Source: Nocardioides sp. Soil797 (GTDB lineage: Bacteria > Actinomycetota > Actinomycetes > Propionibacteriales > Nocardioidaceae). Taken from it: DNA of 64,000 nucleotides. Numbering within the stretch: the stretch's first letter is position 1; each line of letters starts with the position of its first letter. Position numbers and translations under genes: made by a program. This document shows, piece by piece, positions 6,563-14,106 of this stretch. A model generated the notes under the pieces. That model saw only the letters and a program-made list of their open reading frames with translations, was not told the DNA's origin and did not search any database. The stretch covers positions 1 through 64,000 of the forward strand of contig LMSR01000020.1 of the NCBI GenBank assembly GCA_001429555.1, in the 5' to 3' direction.

Positions 6563-8122
6563 ATGGCGTTGGCGGAGCGACCGGCTCGGACTGTTGCGCG
6601 CAGTCGCGTTGCCGAGCTGCTCACCCAGCGCCCGTGGCGGGTCGTGCTGGCGATGGCCGCGCTGACCTGCCTGCTCGGGTGGCTCCCGTTCATGGGTCGG
6701 CCGTTGAGCCCCGACGAGAGCGGCCTGCTGATGGTGGCTCGCCAGTGGGGCCCGGGCGACTCGCTCTACGGCGACTACTGGGTCGACCGACCGCCGGTGC
6801 TGATCGCATTGGTGGCCCTGGGCAACCTGATGGGTGGCGAGTGGGGGCTGCGGCTCCTGGGGGTGATCGCGGTCTTCGTCTCGGTGCTGCTGGCCGGCCT
6901 GCTCGGTCGCACCGTTGCGCCGACGGTGCGTACGGCACCCGTCCTTCCCGCAGCCACCGCAGCGGTGCTGCTCGGCACGCCACTGTTCGGCGGAACGGTC
7001 GTCAACGCCGAGCTGCTCGGCCTGCCGCTGATGCTCGGCGGCATGATCGCAGCGATCGTGTCGATTCGGGCCACCTCGGAACGAACCAGACTGCGCTGGG
7101 CGATGGTCGCCGGCGCGGCCGGTGCGGCGGCCGTCCTGACCAAGCAGAACCTGCTCGACGTCTTCGTGTTCCTCTTCGCGCTGCTCCTCGTCGGTGGACT
7201 TCCCAGGAGGGATCCCGGAGGCGACGATGACGACGACACCCTCGGCGAGGCCGAGCGCAAGGAACGTCCGAGCCTGCGCGAGCGGAGCACGGTCGCTGTC
7301 GGCGCCACCCTCGGTGCCGGCTCGCTCCTCGTGATCGCCCTCATCGGCTCGGCAGCCCTGGGAACAGGGCCCCTCGACCTCTGGTCGGCCGTCGTCCAGT
7401 TCCGCTGGGAGGCGTCGAGCGTGGCGCCGGACTCTCCCGCCACGGGCCAGCGGCTCGGCCTGATGCTGTGGGCGCTTCTCGGCAGTGGTGCACCCCTGCT
7501 GGCGGCTGTGCTGCTGCGCCGGGTGTGGCGCCGAGCCCCGGGCCGGCCCGCGAGACGCGTGCTGGCGCCCGTTGTCGCCGTACTCGCCTGGGAGGCGGTG
7601 GCCGTTCTCGCCGGAGGCAGCTACTGGCTGCACTACCTGATCGGCCTGGTCCCCGGGTTGGTTCTGCTGGCGGCCGTGACCGGCCTGCCGCAACGCCTGC
7701 GCGGATCGGTGCCCGTGGTGATCGGGCTCCTCGCGGCGTCGACGCTGTGCTCGATCGCCTGGGTCTTCGTGCACCCGATCGACCGGCCGGAGCAGGAGGT
7801 GGCCGACTACCTCGCGGCGCGTGCTGAACCCGGCGACACCGCGGTGGTCGCCTTCGGCGTGGCCTCGATCCTCGAATCGTCCGGCCTCGAGAGTCCCTAC
7901 CCGCACCTGTGGAGCCTGCCGGTGCGGGTGCGCGACCCGCAGCTGCACGGGCTGGCCGACGTGATGGCCGGCCCCGACCGGCCGACCTGGCTCGTGATCT
8001 CCGGCATCGGGCTGGGATCCTGGGGCATCGACACCACGGCCGCCCAGCGTTACATCGACCTCTACTACGTGCGCGTCGCTGATGTCGCCGGCTACCGGAT
8101 CTTCCGGGAGGACAATCCCTGA
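6563..8122 (+). CDS. Polytopic GT-C (ArnT/GT39-like) glycosyltransferase
   Basis: This protein of about 519 residues has a first membrane segment at residues 27-45 followed by SPDESG (Asp51-Glu52), the acidic pair in the first external loop of GT-C glycosyltransferases. DYWVDRPPVLIALVAL also matches the ArnT/GT39 pattern. About ten further hydrophobic segments follow, with an Asp/Glu-rich cytoplasmic loop (GGDDDDDTLGEAERKER) and a soluble C-terminal domain. Such enzymes transfer sugars from polyprenyl-phosphate donors to exported acceptors. ATG 6563 is chosen because it opens directly before the first helix. The stop overlaps the start of the PAP2 gene (TGATG), so the two are translationally coupled. 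Confidence 0.85.
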   Translation: MALAERPARTVARSRVAELLTQRPWRVVLAMAALTCLLGWLPFMGRPLSPDESGLLMVARQWGPGDSLYGDYWVDRPPVLIALVALGNLMGGEWGLRLLGVIAVFVSVLLAGLLGRTVAPTVRTAPVLPAATAAVLLGTPLFGGTVVNAELLGLPLMLGGMIAAIVSIRATSERTRLRWAMVAGAAGAAAVLTKQNLLDVFVFLFALLLVGGLPRRDPGGDDDDDTLGEAERKERPSLRERSTVAVGATLGAGSLLVIALIGSAALGTGPLDLWSAVVQFRWEASSVAPDSPATGQRLGLMLWALLGSGAPLLAAVLLRRVWRRAPGRPARRVLAPVVAVLAWEAVAVLAGGSYWLHYLIGLVPGLVLLAAVTGLPQRLRGSVPVVIGLLAASTLCSIAWVFVHPIDRPEQEVADYLAARAEPGDTAVVAFGVASILESSGLESPYPHLWSLPVRVRDPQLHGLADVMAGPDRPTWLVISGIGLGSWGIDTTAAQRYIDLYYVRVADVAGYRIFREDNP

Positions 8123-9105
8123 TGGCGTTCCTGGCACTCCGACCGCTCGAGCGAGCCCCGATGCCGCCGACCCGACCCGCGGCTCGCGTCGTGGCGCTGG
8201 CGGCGTACGTCGTGCTTCTCGGCGTCTGGATCCACTTCATCGGCATCCCCAACGACGCGTTCGGCGTGGCCCTGTGGCTGTGGCTGATGACGATCGCGTG
8301 GCACGTCGACGCCCCGCGCGATCGCCACCTCGACTTCTTCCGCGACTGGTGGCGACCGATGCTGCTGGTCGCGGTCTACTGGTTCCTGCGAGGCCTGGCC
8401 GACCAGACGTTCATCCCGGTGCACATCACGGCGCCGGTGCGGGCCGACGAGTGGCTCGGCGGCGGTACGACGCCCACGGAGCTGCTGCAGCGCAACCTGT
8501 GCGGAGACCCGTGCATCAAGGACAGTTCCCCGGCTTGGTACGACGTGCTGTTCACCACCGTCTATGCCTCACACTTCCTTGCTGCGTTGACGATTGCGGC
8601 CGTGCTCTGGATGCGCAACCGCATGGAGTGGATGCTGTGGATGCGCCGCTACATCGCGACCCTGTTCATCGGAGTGGCGATCTATTTCGTCTATCCGATG
8701 GCGCCACCGTGGATGGCCTCGAAGCTGGGCATCATCGGCGAGGTGCACCGGATGAGCGGCCGCGGCTGGTCCGAATTCGGCCTGCACCGGCAGAACATGG
8801 TGCTGATGGGGATGGCGAACAAGGTGGCCGCGATGCCGTCGCTGCATGCCGGGATTGCTTTCCTGGTCGCGTTCTACGCGATCTCGCGCTGGCGCTCGCC
8901 GCTGCGCTGGCTGCTCCTGCTCTATCCGCTCGCGATGTCGACGGCGCTGGTCTACTACGGCGAGCACTACGTGGTCGATGCGATCGCCGGAGCGCTGGTT
9001 GCCCTGCTGGCGCTGGTCGTCTGCTCCTTCCTCGAGCGCCGATCCGGGGTCGACGAACGAGCCGCCTCGCACGCGTTGCCCGAGGTCGACCGGCAGCCTG
9101 GCTGA
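8122..9105 (+). CDS. PAP2-family membrane phosphatase/phosphotransferase
   Basis: This 327-residue membrane protein has about six hydrophobic helices. The active-site signatures are PSLHAG (residues 239-244) and GEHYVVD (280-286), the His and His-Asp pair of PAP2/inositol-phosphotransferase enzymes. The long external loop with a Cys pair (LCGDPCIKD) and the helix order resemble the aureobasidin/inositolphosphotransferase-like branch of the family. It shares a 1-base overlap with the upstream glycosyltransferase gene. A shared role in building or recycling polyprenyl-phosphate-linked or phosphoinositol-type envelope glycans is therefore plausible, though inferred. Confidence 0.87.
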   Translation: MAFLALRPLERAPMPPTRPAARVVALAAYVVLLGVWIHFIGIPNDAFGVALWLWLMTIAWHVDAPRDRHLDFFRDWWRPMLLVAVYWFLRGLADQTFIPVHITAPVRADEWLGGGTTPTELLQRNLCGDPCIKDSSPAWYDVLFTTVYASHFLAALTIAAVLWMRNRMEWMLWMRRYIATLFIGVAIYFVYPMAPPWMASKLGIIGEVHRMSGRGWSEFGLHRQNMVLMGMANKVAAMPSLHAGIAFLVAFYAISRWRSPLRWLLLLYPLAMSTALVYYGEHYVVDAIAGALVALLALVVCSFLERRSGVDERAASHALPEVDRQPG

Positions 9106-9183
9106 GACTCGGCCGTCGCGCGTCCTTGCCCGCGTCGTCGCCCCGCGTCCTTGCCCCACCCGCGGGGTCGTCCGCCCGGTTCG

Positions 9184-9257
9184 CAATCGTGCACATGCAC
9201 CGTTGTGGCCCCGGTTTGGGCGTTGAGCCGGGTCGCAATCGTGCAGGTGCACCGTTG
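9184..9257. repeat. Pair of 22-bp palindromes, copies 1-2 of a dispersed family
   Basis: Copies at 9184-9205 and 9236-9257 are variants of CAACGGTGCACGTGCACCGTTG, with their starts exactly 52 bp apart. Both carry CAATCGTGCA on the left and intact TGCACCGTTG on the right. They lie between the converging 3' ends of the PAP2 and TetR genes. Better-preserved copies of the same family are at 16454, 16506 and 17587. Confidence 0.8.
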
Positions 9258-9343
9258 TGGTCCTGGACCAGGCCCGCCCGGTTCGGCCGTGGCCGGCCCG
9301 GACCGGTCCGGACCAGAGGCCCAGACCGGACCAGGCTGAACGA

Positions 9344-9913
9344 TCAGGCCGGGCGCGGAGTACCGACGGCCAGTGCCACCACGGCAGCTGCGCCCTCCAC
9401 GTCGGGAAGCGCACCACCGGATCGGCGCGCGTTGGCGTGGTCGAGCATCACCGAGACGAACGTCTCCGCGGCCTGGCGGCGCAACTTCTTCGCGACCGTC
9501 CACTCGATCGCCTGGTCGAGGGCGGACTCGGTCAGCTCGACGAGGGAACGGCGCAACGTGTGCAGGTGGTCGCGCACCTCGGGGTGCGTACCGCTCTCGC
9601 GGAAGATGATCGTGCGCAGCACCAACGAGTCGTGGTCCTCGAGACCCAGCCGGCGGTGCATCGCCATCAGCGAACCGGCGGGGTCGCCGCGGCGTACGAC
9701 GCCCGCCACCGCGGCGTACGTCGGAGTCGGCAACCGCTCCTTGAGCAGGGTCAACAGCAGGTCGGTCTTGCGGGGGAAGTAGTAGAAGACCAACCCCTTC
9801 GGGACGTCGGCCACCTCGGCGACCCGGGCGGTCGGCGTGGCGTCGAAGCCGTCGACGGCGAAGAGCTCCTCGGCGGCGTCGAGGATGCGGGTGCGGCGGT
9901 CATGGGTGGGCAT
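9344..9913 (-). CDS. TetR-family transcriptional regulator
   Basis: This 189-residue regulator has a classical TetR N-terminus: RRTRILDAAEELFAVDGFDA, then the helix-turn-helix core TARVAEVADVPKGLVFYYFP (residues about 28-47) and the following KTDLL helix. The remaining helices form the ligand-binding and dimer domain, which is too diverged to name an effector. It precedes, on the same strand, the SPW-repeat gene located 104 bp upstream (10017-10373). A TetR-style palindrome (TTGACCG-ca-CGGTCAA) lies at 10440-10455, upstream of the SPW gene, and is the best candidate target in the neighbourhood. Confidence 0.9.
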   Translation of the reverse strand: MPTHDRRTRILDAAEELFAVDGFDATPTARVAEVADVPKGLVFYYFPRKTDLLLTLLKERLPTPTYAAVAGVVRRGDPAGSLMAMHRRLGLEDHDSLVLRTIIFRESGTHPEVRDHLHTLRRSLVELTESALDQAIEWTVAKKLRRQAAETFVSVMLDHANARRSGGALPDVEGAAAVVALAVGTPRPA

Positions 9914-10016
9914 GGTCGCTCCGGAGGTCGGGGGATGGCCGGACGTGACGACTGGGTGAGGGCGGGGCCGAGCGGACGGCTCGGCCGCCCGCCCTCCTTG
10001 ATCACCTGGGCACGGC

Positions 10017-10373
10017 CTAGTGGGTGATCGACCGGTGGTGCATCCGCTGGTCGATCTGGGGCACGGCCAGCACGCCGCTCAGGGCAGTGACCACGCCGGC
10101 GATCCACGCGGTCAGAGCCAGTCCGTCCATGGTGTCGAAGCCCATCACCCAGGGGGAGATGAAGAGGAGCACACCGAGGATCACGAGCGCGTAGTCGGCG
10201 CTCGGGTCAGCGGGACGGCTCATCGACCAGAGGGCGGCCGCGGCGATCACGACGCCGAGCACGACCATCGTCCAGGTCGCCCGGGTGTCGGTGTTGGTCC
10301 AGATTGGGGAGAGCAGTGCGTAGACGCCCGCAACGAGCGCCACCCAGCTCTGCCATCGAGTCCAGTTCTTCAT
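10017..10373 (-). CDS. SPW-repeat membrane protein
   Basis: This 118-residue protein has four hydrophobic helices and two related halves. Each half has a Ser-Pro-Trp-type motif: LLSPIWTNTD after helix 1 and FISPWVMGFD after helix 3. This is the hallmark of SPW-repeat proteins, small actinobacterial membrane proteins whose function is unknown. The gene lies between a TetR gene downstream and a TetR-type operator upstream (10440-10455), so it is probably repressed by a TetR protein. It is divergent from the GlcD-like oxidase gene. Confidence 0.85.
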   Translation of the reverse strand: MKNWTRWQSWVALVAGVYALLSPIWTNTDTRATWTMVVLGVVIAAAALWSMSRPADPSADYALVILGVLLFISPWVMGFDTMDGLALTAWIAGVVTALSGVLAVPQIDQRMHHRSITH

Positions 10374-10439
10374 GGTTGGTTCCTCACTTTCCTTGACCCG
10401 TCGTAGGCAGGCGGGTGCCTCCTTCCAGAGTGCGCTTGA

Positions 10440-10455
10440 TTGACCGCACGGTCAA
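10440..10455. promoter_or_regulatory. TetR-type operator (16-bp palindrome)
   Basis: TTGACCG-ca-CGGTCAA has perfect 7-base arms, matching the common actinobacterial TetR site layout TGACCGNNCGGTCA. It sits 67 bp upstream of the SPW start and 200 bp upstream of the oxidase gene, in a divergent intergenic region. A bound dimer could control either gene. Confidence 0.6.
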
Positions 10456-10522
10456 GAGTGGAACTGGGGGAGCGACAAACTGTTGGGACCAGGAGTACCG
10501 GTGACGCGAGAGCAAGAGGCGG

Positions 10523-10579
10523 TGAGACCAACGTATTGGTTGTGTTCTGGCCGGCAACACAGCCAATACGTTGGTCTCA
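10523..10579. repeat. 57-bp hairpin repeat, copy A
   Basis: The 24-base arms (10523-10546 and 10556-10579) pair at 23 of 24 positions, the exception being a G-T pair, around the 9-base loop CTGGCCGGC. The element begins TGAGACCAACGTATTGG and ends CCAATACGTTGGTCTCA. A second, more diverged copy is at 58429-58485 with the same ends. It lies upstream of the oxidase gene, so it would be transcribed as part of its leader or would insulate it from upstream transcription. Confidence 0.75.
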
Positions 10580-10654
10580 GCGAACCCAGTGCTCAACCCG
10601 TGGCCTTCCGGTGGGACGAGAACCTGCGCCGGGACCTGGATGAAGGGAACATCG

Positions 10655-12040
10655 ATGAACGACACCACCTACGCGTCGATCACCACCGCACTCGAGTCGA
10701 TCGAGGGCCTCGACGTCCTGACCAAGCCCGAGTCCACCTCGGCCTACGCGCACGACCGCGCCGTGTGGGCGGCGTACGACGTCCCGGTTGCGGTGGTGCG
10801 CCCGAGCTCCACCGAGCAGGTGCGTGCGGTCGTGGCGGCTTGCATCGAGCACCGGACTCCGCTCGTCACCAGGGGAGCGGGCACCGGGTTGTCGGGCGGC
10901 GCGAACGCGACCAGCGACGCGGTGGTGGTCTCCCTGGAACGGATGGACCAGCTCGACGTCGACGTCGAGCACAGGCTCGCCCGGGTGCAACCGGGCGTGG
11001 TCAACGACGACTTCCGCGCGGCGCTGGCGGCGTACGGCCTCTGGTACCCGCCGGACCCCGCGAGCAGTCCGTGGTCGACGATCGGCGGCAACGTCGCGAC
11101 CAACGCCGGCGGCATGTGTTGCGTGAAGTACGGCGTCACCGGCGACTATGTGCGTGAGCTCGAGGTGGTGACCGGCACCGGCGAGGTGGTGCGGCTCGGG
11201 AGACGGACCGCCAAGGGTGTGGCCGGCTATGACCTGCGCGGACTGATGGTCGGCTCGGAGGGGACTCTCGGCATCGTCACCGAGGTCGTCGTACGCCTTC
11301 GGCCGTTGCCGCCGGACCCGACCACGGTGATCGGCAACTTCGACTCGCTCGAGGACGCCGGACGAGCGGTCGCGTTGATCGGCGTTGCCGGGATCTCGCC
11401 GAGCTTGCTGGAACTCGTCGACCGGGGCTGCCTCGAAGCGGTGGACGCGTGGCGCAACATGGGACTCGCGGGCGAGGCAGAGGCCGTGCTGATCGGGCGC
11501 AGTGACGTGCCCGGCTCGGCGGGGGAGCAGGAGGTCGCCGAGCTGTTGCGCTGCTTCGAGGAGGCTGGCGCGACGTTCACCGCGGCCTCGGTCGACCGAC
11601 AGGAGTCGGAGGCGCTGTACGCCGCGAGGCAGTTCGCGTTCCCGGCGATGGAGCGGCTCGGCGTGGTGCTGACCGAGGACATCTGCGTGCCCCTGGCGCG
11701 GGTGCCCGACGTGCTGGCCCGGCTCCGGTCGATCGGCGAGGCACACGACGTGAAGGTGGCCACCATCGCCCATGCCGGCGACGGCAACCTGCACCCGTTG
11801 TTGGTCACGCCACCGGGGGACGAGGCCGCGGGCGTGCGTGCGCGGGCAGCTTTCGAGGAGATCATCCAGGTCGCCCTCGACGCCGACGGCACGGTCACCG
11901 GTGAGCACGGGATCGGGCTGCTCAAGCGAGACGGTCTGACCCGTGAGCTGTCACCGGCCGTTGCGGCCATGCACCACGCGGTCAAGTCCGCGCTCGATCC
12001 GCACGGGATCCTCAACCCTGGCAAGGGATTGCCGCTGTAG
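10655..12040 (+). CDS. FAD-binding oxidoreductase (GlcD / D-lactate dehydrogenase type)
   Basis: This 461-residue protein has an N-terminal FAD-binding type-4 (VAO) domain with PxxSTEQVRAVV, TRGAGTGLSGGA (residues about 74-85, pyrophosphate binding), STIGGNVATNAGGMCCVKYG, and GSEGTLGIVTEVVVRL. The C-terminal FAD-oxidase domain ends in HAGDGNLHP, GTVTGEHGIGLLKR and DPHGILNPGKGL, all diagnostic of the GlcD/D-2-hydroxyacid dehydrogenase family. It should oxidise a D-2-hydroxy acid such as D-lactate or glycolate, passing electrons to the respiratory chain or another acceptor. ATG 10655 follows GAAGGGAA. No GlcE or GlcF partner is adjacent, which favours a single-subunit D-lactate type. Confidence 0.9.
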   Translation: MNDTTYASITTALESIEGLDVLTKPESTSAYAHDRAVWAAYDVPVAVVRPSSTEQVRAVVAACIEHRTPLVTRGAGTGLSGGANATSDAVVVSLERMDQLDVDVEHRLARVQPGVVNDDFRAALAAYGLWYPPDPASSPWSTIGGNVATNAGGMCCVKYGVTGDYVRELEVVTGTGEVVRLGRRTAKGVAGYDLRGLMVGSEGTLGIVTEVVVRLRPLPPDPTTVIGNFDSLEDAGRAVALIGVAGISPSLLELVDRGCLEAVDAWRNMGLAGEAEAVLIGRSDVPGSAGEQEVAELLRCFEEAGATFTAASVDRQESEALYAARQFAFPAMERLGVVLTEDICVPLARVPDVLARLRSIGEAHDVKVATIAHAGDGNLHPLLVTPPGDEAAGVRARAAFEEIIQVALDADGTVTGEHGIGLLKRDGLTRELSPAVAAMHHAVKSALDPHGILNPGKGLPL

Positions 12041-12324
12041 AGCGGCCCATCCGGCAGTCGACTTGGCGTAGTAGCCGTTGTGGGAATGCGCGACGCCGGT
12101 GTAGGTGCCGCTGTCCTCCTCGATCGTGAGCATCTGAACCATCTCCTGGGGGGATTCGGACGGCCGGTGCGGCGGCCCGTGAAGTCTTCTCACTGATGCC
12201 ACGAACGGGAGTGCGCGATTTCGACAGTCCAGTCGTCTCGGGGGAATGAAAATCCTCTTCCGAGGGGTTGTCCAAGGGACTGAAGGCGCCGGTTCGGCGC
12301 CGTACGCGCGTTGAAAGGTGCCCC
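12041..12324. other. Intergenic region before the LLM gene
   Basis: On the reverse strand a 60-codon frame starts at ATG 12133 behind an AGGAG site and runs 90 bases into the 3' end of the oxidase gene. Its first 35 residues (SGTYTGVAHSHNGYYAKS) look protein-like, but no family is recognised. On the forward strand a GGCGCC-ggttc-GGCGCC hairpin (12285-12301) precedes the GAAAGG ribosome site of the next gene. Confidence 0.3.
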
Positions 12325-13305
12325 ATGCCGCTCCCGGTCTCGATCCTCGACCTCGCCACCGTCGGCCGCGACCAAGTAGTTGGTGAGGCGCTGGCCGGCA
12401 CCGTGGCGCTGGCCCAGAAGGCGGAGGTGACCGGGTACTCGCGAGTCTGGTACGCCGAGCACCACAACATGGCGCGGATCGCGTCGTCGGCAACCTCAGT
12501 GCTCATCGCGCACGTGGCCGCGCACACGAAGAGCATCCGCCTGGGTGCCGGCGGCGTCATGCTGCCCAACCACTCACCGCTGACGATCGCCGAGCAGTTC
12601 GGCACCCTCGAGACGCTCCACCCGGGTCGCATCGACCTCGGCCTCGGGCGTGCCCCGGGCAGCGACCAGAACACGATGCGTGCGCTGCGTCGCGATGCCA
12701 CCTCCTCCGACACGTTCCCGCAGGACGTCCAGGAGCTGCAGGCCTACCTGCGGGGCGAGTCCCTGATCCCGGGCGTGAACGCCTATCCGGGCACGGGGAC
12801 CGACGTACCGCTCTACATCCTCGGCTCCTCGCTCTTCGGCGCCGGGTTGGCTGCCGCGCTGGGTCTGCCCTATGCCTTCGCGTCACACTTCGCACCGGCC
12901 GCCCTGCACCAGGCGATCGCGCTCTACCGCCGCGACTTCAAGCCGTCCGAGCAGCTCGACAAGCCCTACGTCATCGCGGGCTTCAACGTCGTCGCCGCTG
13001 ACCACCAGGCCGATGCCGAGCGCCAGCAGCAGGAGATCCTGCGCTCCCGGGTGGCGTTGATCCTGCGCCCCGGTACGCCGTACACGGATGACCAGGCCGA
13101 CCTGCTCCTGGAGTCACCGCAGGCCGCACACCTGCACCAGATGATGACCTACAGCGCGGTCGGCACGCCCGACGTCGTACGCAAGTCGGTCACCGAGTTC
13201 GCCGAGTCGACGGGAGCCGACGAACTGATCGTCGCGCACCAGGGGACTCGGGTCGAGGACCGGCTGCGCTCGGTCGAGATCCTCTCCGACGTCTACCTGG
13301 GCTGA
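12325..13305 (+). CDS. LLM-class flavin-dependent oxidoreductase
   Basis: This 326-residue single-domain luciferase-like TIM barrel shows YSRVWYAEHHNM (residues about 38-49), IRLGAGGVMLPNHSPLTIAE, HPGRIDLGLGRAPGSD and LYILGSS. These are hallmarks of the MsnO8/luciferase-like group that uses reduced FMN. Members oxidise diverse small substrates with O2 and FMNH2 supplied by a separate reductase; the substrate here is unknown. ATG 12325 follows GAAAGG with suitable spacing. The C-terminal segment (GADELIVAHQGTRVEDRLRS) is typical for the group. It is monocistronic by spacing. Confidence 0.9.
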   Translation: MPLPVSILDLATVGRDQVVGEALAGTVALAQKAEVTGYSRVWYAEHHNMARIASSATSVLIAHVAAHTKSIRLGAGGVMLPNHSPLTIAEQFGTLETLHPGRIDLGLGRAPGSDQNTMRALRRDATSSDTFPQDVQELQAYLRGESLIPGVNAYPGTGTDVPLYILGSSLFGAGLAAALGLPYAFASHFAPAALHQAIALYRRDFKPSEQLDKPYVIAGFNVVAADHQADAERQQQEILRSRVALILRPGTPYTDDQADLLLESPQAAHLHQMMTYSAVGTPDVVRKSVTEFAESTGADELIVAHQGTRVEDRLRSVEILSDVYLG

Positions 13306-13356
13306 TGCTCCGACTCGCACGAGCCTGCGTCACGCTCGCTGCGTCGTACGCCGCTG

Positions 13357-13371
13357 CTCAGCCGGGCTGAG
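13357..13371 (+). terminator. Short GC-rich hairpin after the LLM gene
   Basis: CTCAGCC-g-GGCTGAG is a perfect inverted repeat 51 bases after the LLM stop and before the next promoter. It can fold as a 6-bp stem with a CGG loop. It is a weak terminator candidate. Confidence 0.35.
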
Positions 13372-13382
13372 AGCCCAGGGTG

Positions 13383-13409
13383 TTGACGGTGGCTCGGCCT
13401 GACTAGGGT
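13383..13409 (+). promoter_or_regulatory. Candidate promoter of the 13416 lipoprotein gene
   Basis: TTGACG (13383-13388) and TAGGGT (13404-13409) lie 15 bp apart, and the likely start of transcription falls at or just before the ATG at 13416. This suggests a leaderless or nearly leaderless mRNA. The spacer is shorter than ideal. Confidence 0.35.
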
Positions 13410-13415
13410 GAAACG

Positions 13416-13862
13416 ATGAGCCGCTCTCGGGATCTCGTTGCCCTGTTGTTGGTCGCAACCGTTGCCTGCGCCTGCGGCACCTCTTCCGATTCATCCGATG
13501 CGGAGGGAACCATGAGTGAGTCGACGTCAGGGTCCGTGCAGCCCGATCCCGAGGAGTCCGTTCCGGAGGCACCTGCCACATCCGGGACGTCCGACGCAGG
13601 TTCGGGCAAGGACTCTGCCGAGCAGGCAGCGATCGACGACCTCGCCGCCAAGCAGGGCATTGCCGTCGACGACGTCGAGGTGGTGCGCAGTGAGGACGTC
13701 ACCTGGCGCGACGGCAGTCTGGGCTGTGCGGAGCCGGGGAAGATGTACACCCAGGCGTTGGTCGACGGGCAGCGCATCGTCCTGAGAGCGGGTGGCGAGG
13801 AGTTCGAGTACCACGCCGGCGGTTCGCGCAGTGCGTTCCTGTGTGAGAGGCCGACGCAGTAG
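13416..13862 (+). CDS. Lipoprotein with a small conserved C-terminal domain
   Basis: This 148-residue exported protein has a signal peptide VALLLVATVACAC with a lipobox-like end (Cys at residue 18 or 20). A Ser/Glu/Pro-rich linker runs to about residue 65. The C-terminal domain reads IDDLAAKQGI, SLGCAEPGKMYTQALVDGQRI, YHAGG and FLCERP. This matches a compact domain found widely in bacterial secreted proteins, with a conserved Cys pair (LGC and FLC) that probably forms a disulfide. The role is unknown. No ribosome site precedes the ATG. Confidence 0.8.
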   Translation: MSRSRDLVALLLVATVACACGTSSDSSDAEGTMSESTSGSVQPDPEESVPEAPATSGTSDAGSGKDSAEQAAIDDLAAKQGIAVDDVEVVRSEDVTWRDGSLGCAEPGKMYTQALVDGQRIVLRAGGEEFEYHAGGSRSAFLCERPTQ

Positions 13863-13944
13863 TCGCTCCCACGGCGCAGCGTTTCGACGGGGTTTCCACG
13901 CTGAATTCTTCTCCACAGATTGGTTCGGCGCCTGTTGAGATCCT

Positions 13945-13960
13945 TCGAACAGGTGTACGA
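13945..13960 (+). promoter_or_regulatory. LexA (SOS) box upstream of the DUF222 gene
   Basis: TCGAAC-aggt-GTACGA differs by one base from the perfect actinobacterial SOS palindrome TCGAAC-N4-GTTCGA. It lies about 150 bp before the HNH gene, within the probable promoter region. In mycobacteria several 13E12-family genes are known to be preceded by LexA sites, so damage induction here fits that pattern. Confidence 0.65.
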
Positions 13961-14106
13961 TGGAGGTAGTTCGACTGGGGATGTGGCTGACAGGTACGAC
14001 GGGTCAGGCGAAACCAGTTGGGTCAGATGCATCACGGTAAGTAATAGCCTCCAGGGGAGGCCTCCGGCGTCGCAGTGAACACAACCCTGCGCTCGGAGGA
14101 ATGACC

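Noticed and set aside
10577..11908. A 443-codon reverse-strand frame under the GlcD-like gene, and a 530-codon frame at 6545-8137 under the glycosyltransferase gene
   Set aside because: Both are shadow frames opposite well-supported genes, with compositions unlike real proteins.
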